Source: Latrodectus hesperus (Eukaryota; Arthropoda; Arachnida; Araneae; Theridiidae). From it: a stretch of 64,000 bases of DNA. Location of the stretch: NCBI GenBank assembly GCA_037975125.1, contig JAJQOW010000023.1, positions 1,349,001-1,413,000 of the forward strand, read 5' to 3'. The position numbers and the translations under genes were made by a program. Below the pieces are notes generated by a model. That model ran no database searches. It saw nothing but the letters and a program-made list of their open reading frames with translations, and was not told the origin of the DNA. Shown here piece after piece: positions 59,994-64,000 of the stretch (positions are counted from its first letter, which is position 1; the number at the start of each line of letters is the position of its first letter).

Positions 59994-60510
59994 CTTTTCA
60001 ATAATATGGAAATATATCTTGATGAAGTATAAAACGCGCTATCTGACACTTAAAAAATATATTGCGAGATTTGTCCCAAAAATCTTTAACGTAAATACAA
60101 TATTAAGTAGACCAACTTATCTAGTTTATTCTATATTATACTTTGAGTTTATTTGCAGAATACTTAAATTTACATTAGATTAGAATAATTTTATTTATGT
60201 TTTTAAATTCCTTTGTTTTTAATTGCTTAAATGCAACAATGTCATCGAAGTTATTGTATTTATAAATGCATCATTAGAGTTTTAAATTGAAACTGTACAA
60301 ATCCAAAAGATTTGTTTATATGTTAAGGCAAGTTTTTTATTTGTAATTACTTTCACCAAAAATGTTTCGAATGACGGAAGGAATTGTCTAACAATTAATT
60401 ATTTTAGTAACTATTTCATTTAAATATTTCATTTTCCACTTTGTTTAATATACCAATTTGATATTGTTTCATTTTAAGTTGTATTAAGGGACAGATTTGA
60501 TTTAGAAAAA
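59994..60510. repeat. Proximal 5' flank of the last ZNF
   Basis: Diverged match to 5743-6310. The block with the TATA-like motif is missing: a deletion near 60090 joins gtaaatacaatattaag directly to caacttatctag-type sequence. Confidence 0.55.
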
Positions 60511-60541
60511 ATAATTATCATTAGATTAACAGTACACGATC

Positions 60542-60647
60542 AATGACCATGAACAAAAACTTTTAAATAAACTGACACGCACAGCAAATTAATGAATGAC
60601 CACGAACAAAAACTTTTAAATAAACTGAAACGCACAGCAAATTAATG
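60542..60647 (+). repeat. Tandem duplication of 53 bases
   Basis: Two adjacent copies beginning aatgaccatgaacaaaaac and aatgaccacgaacaaaaac differ at two positions. Confidence 0.95.
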
Positions 60648-61139
60648 TTATTCAATAGTAAATCACACACATTAAGAGTACGTATAGTGACCTAATTTGA
60701 AGGGGAAAATGATAAGTTAATTCATGTATTAAGTAGCCAAGATTAGAAATGTAGTTTTAAAAATTCTCTTATCTTAGTTTATCACGAGAAATCTTTGACA
60801 GAATGATAAAAATAATTTTATTCCAAATAAAAAATATTGTATTTACTTTTTTTTATAATCTTTATTCAATATAAATAAAATTTATTTTGTACATGTAGAG
60901 TGCTGTAATTAAACGTTTCATGCTGAAGACTAAAAAGATGAACGGGTATTCAGATGACAGTTCAGTATTCAGATTCAGATCACTTTCGTTGAATTCTTGT
61001 CTCGGCCTCAGATTTTTTTATTAGGCTGTGTAGTAAGTAGTATAAATCATACTTAAAGAAAATAATTTCAAATTATTAAGTGATTGTTTTTTTTTCTGTA
61101 CAATCAGCAACATCAACAAATATAAATTTCTTACCAAAG

Positions 61140-61620
61140 TATTTATTTCAATATCGTATAAAGTATTAAATTTACTGTCTTGTAAGTCATTTCACAAGTA
61201 GCATATGACTAAATTAGTTATTTCATTTTAATATAAACTTTTCATTAAAACATTCTATAAATTTAAATTTATGTAATCAAATCACTTTTCGGAATTCAAT
61301 ATCAGAGTCCATTCATTATGAATGGCGTTTTTCACAGTACTTTCTTAAATTTTATTGTTTGGGAATTTTGATGGTTTATGTTTTTAAAATATAATTTTAA
61401 ATTTATTTATCTACTAAAATTATGTTAAATCAAACTAATTAATTTTACTACTGGCTTCGCTTATTTGTTTATATGTAAACACGCGAATAATAAGTTATAA
61501 CATTTTATAATTTAATTTATTTCACTAAACTAATGCATATTCGTGAGTATTGGCTACCAATACTTTTAAATGATAAAAAAGAAACAGAAATCAATCATTA
61601 AAACCCAGTTAAATACAAAA
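61140..61620. repeat. Distal 5' flank relic of the ZNF unit
   Basis: Matches the end of the copy A and copy D flanks (actaaaattatg, tactactggctt, aatcaatcatta) with heavy divergence. The 60650-61140 interval between is AT-rich with no feature. Confidence 0.5.
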
Positions 61621-62159
61621 TACATGTTTTACTTTTCATTCTTAAATCCGTTTTGTGAATGGTGCTGCAACATTAAATAATGCGAAAAGAAACGTTTTGC
61701 ACCAAATTTTATAAAATGGTTATCAATAATTCTGCAAATAATCAGAACTATCAGTAAAAGAGTATTAAATATTTCGCGTTTTCTTGCTTGAACTTGTTTG
61801 TTCAATTGGCAATTGAATTTTGAAAGAAATATGTTTGAGTACAATAAATATCTTATGATGGAACTCAGTTAAATGAAGATTGAAACGTGTATTGTGTCCT
61901 TTATAATAATATATTTTTCAAAAACAATTTTTTTAAAGTCTTCATACTAAAAAAACAAAAGCTGTAACTGTATTAAAAAAAGGAGTCATTCAATTATGCT
62001 TATACATTGCCCAACATTGAAATGCAACACAAAGTGGAGTCGCCAGAAAATTATGCACATTTTATAGCGGACGCACCTTACCAAATTGTGCAAATAATGC
62101 AGAATGTGCAGCTCTCCGACACAAATGGAATAAGATATAAGCTAAGGAACCGGAAGAGT

Positions 62160-63070
62160 GAGCAATATTGGCGCCGTTATTCTGCTATGTTCTTATCTCA
62201 AAGGACGCTTGTAATTGCAAAGTATGCCAGGCCTTCTTCCATGGATTCAGTTCCAGCAGACAGACGAGCTTACGAAGGGCATGGTGAACGTTCTGAGCAG
62301 GGTTGGTTGGTCCTTAGGGCAAATCGCAGCTGTCAGACACTGGGCACGTCCACATAGCTCCGGTTGTGGCGAAAATGGTTTGAACAAGGAACCGTGAAAA
62401 GTTTGTGGGGTGCCGGGGCAGCCAGAGTGATATCAGCATGAGTGCATCAACGCGTCGGACCGGAGGTGGTGTTGGCCCTGTGGAGGAAATCTACCAAAAT
62501 TCTACAATGTGTGCAAGATAAAATGGTTGCTCCCTTAGCGGGAGAACTATTTGTCGTTGATTGGTTGCTAGTGGCCTGCACTTATGGCATCCATTAAGAA
62601 GACTGCAATTGAACTTACAGCATAGATGCCTACTTCTGGAATGGTGTCGGATTTGAGCGATTGGACAAGGGAATGACAAATTTTCGTTTTCTCAGCTGAG
62701 TCACGCTTCTGTTTCTTAAGCGATATTCATTACCCATGATTGTGGCGTCGGTGTGGAGACGGGTACAATCCAGCAGCAATTGTGTAACACCCAGCAACGT
62801 GAGAAAGCAGCATCATAATTTCGAGCGCCATTGCATACGATTCCAAGTCACATCTAGTTCGTATTTATAGAACTATGAAAGCCCAACGTTTAGTGAATGA
62901 TGTTCTAAGTCTGATGACACTCCCGTAAAACAGGGGTTGCCTAATGATCTTTATCAGTAGTATAACTCCCGATCATTCATTGCTTGCATCAGCAATTTGT
63001 ATAATTGCTTCCTTGGTCACAATGCTCACCAGATCTTTCACACATGGAAGAAGTTAACAATATGATTGGA
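62160..63070 (+). pseudogene. Decayed Tc1-like transposase
   Basis: The helix-turn-helix start is visible at about 62230-62400 (DELTKGMVNVLSRVGWSLGQIAAVRHWARPHSS). At about 62595-62700 LQHRCLLLEWCRI and FSQLSHASVS correspond to the block before the first catalytic Asp (FSDESRF in active relatives), which is lost here. At about 63010-63040 LPWSQCSPDLSHT corresponds to the WPxxSPDLNPIEH block with its Asp kept. Stops and frameshifts are dense, and part of the middle, including the second Asp region, is not readable. Base composition is richer in G and C than the surroundings. No terminal repeats were located. Confidence 0.7.
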
Positions 63071-64000
63071 AGCCATTTGCAGACACTGCCACTGAATACT
63101 TCAGAAGATTCATAATGGAAAATGGTTGACAGAAAGAAATTCCTGAAGATGAAACTTTCCTGAAGATGCCACCCGTACTCTCACTGACTTTGTGCCGAGA
63201 CGTGATGCTTCGGATATTGTCGTCCACGGAGGACCTACAACCTTATGTCTGTACTCCGTTCTCGCTATGTATTATGCGTATCATTCTGACACATAGATCT
63301 CTTATAGTTCTTTGCTTTCTCTCTCTGTTTGCCGAGTTTTACCTCTTTCTAGTTACTCCTTCTTGGTATTGCATTTTTAATGTCTGCTGTGTATTAATAT
63401 ACTAAGAAGACACAGACCCTGAAATTAATCATGTCGAAAACTTAAGTTTTGATTTGAAGATCTTCGAAAATATTTGAATAAATCCTATCATCTGTTTCAT
63501 TGAAACGTTATTATTTACGATTGTTTTTCTCATCACACGTTTTCTCACTTTAGCTCTTATAACCGCCGTGCATGGAAAAAGTATGTGTTGGACCACATAT
63601 CAGATTTTATAGAAATACATTTCCTAACTGCTTGTTTCCTAAATTAATATAGATTATTATTTAAAAGCATATAATACATCAATAGCATATTTTTTGCGCT
63701 AAACTTCTAAACAATGTGGAATATAGAAAGCAAATTTAATTTTTTATTATTTAAAATTATAGACTAAAGCTTTAATTTATGAATGCATAATAATCATTTT
63801 AAATTATTCGGTTTATCTGAATGCGTTTAAATACTCTTTTTGTTGTAAACAATTAATATTTTTAATATCAAAAGAAAATTTTTACTACATTTAAATAGCA
63901 AAGCAACCTGCTAAAGAGTAAAGAACAGTACAGAGGGTAAAATGCGCCAAGCAGGCGATAAAGTGGTGCGATAAGTATGCCAAACGTTGTCTTAAGTATG
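63071..64000. other. No recognised feature
   Basis: The first 350 bases remain less AT-rich and may be the end of the Tc1-like element. The 79-codon frame at 63166 has no motif. The remainder is AT-rich. Confidence 0.45.

Overview
The window reads as AT-rich animal DNA. It has no operons, a decayed transposon load, tRNA-derived SINE heads, and many C2H2 zinc-finger (ZNF) genes of a tandemly expanded type. Finger sequences of the QCDICNKDF...HTKEKP kind, together with jockey-like and mariner/Tc1-like relics, point to an arthropod, most likely a spider. The species assignment is inference; the rest is read from the sequence.

The backbone is a head-to-tail array of intronless C2H2 ZNF loci, all on the minus strand: 799-1487 (frameshifted), 4792-5727 (11 fingers, start codon lost), 16067-16834 (9 fingers, intact), 28910-29517 (dead), 33552-34404 (last finger frameshifted), 43699-43830 (N-terminal stub), 46347-47651 (15 fingers, intact ATG) and 59289-59993 (decaying). 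Most share related 3' and 5' flanks. They therefore arose by duplication of a unit consisting of 3' flank, ZNF and 5' flank. Two extra 5'-flank relics without a ZNF lie at about 39240-39600 and 52270-52600.

Large direct duplications overlay this array. Segment 1988-8226 is nearly identical to 30770-36904; 38009-40048 is nearly identical to 51040-53083; 41560-44330 and 44331-50210 are further copies built from the same modules. Their boundaries fall inside transposons and inside ZNF genes, which gives chimeric joins.

Mobile elements fill the spaces: a 4.2 kb jockey-like non-LTR element with an internal RT deletion (21280-25524); minus-strand non-LTR 3' ends (7602-8226, 11706-12171, 12541-13010, 36281-38008); a decayed RT (10490-11480); a mariner-like element with both terminal repeats (50550-51806) and its truncated twin (38009-38775); Tc1-like remnants (about 14340-14700 and 62160-63070); SINE-like units (19928-20145, 21040-21225 on minus, 48716-48933); and a 43-unit TA microsatellite (18771-18856).

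I found no pathway or operon and no clear new enzymatic system. The most interesting biology is rapid ZNF evolution. Two recent duplicates (4792-5727 and 33552-34404) differ mainly in the DNA-contacting helices. A third gene (46347-47651) has been rebuilt as a nested 168/336/672-bp finger repeat. The number of QSGxLKR fingers varies from one to three among paralogs. Only 16067-16834 and 46347-47651 look like fully plausible expressed genes; 4792-5727 is plausible if translation starts at an internal ATG.
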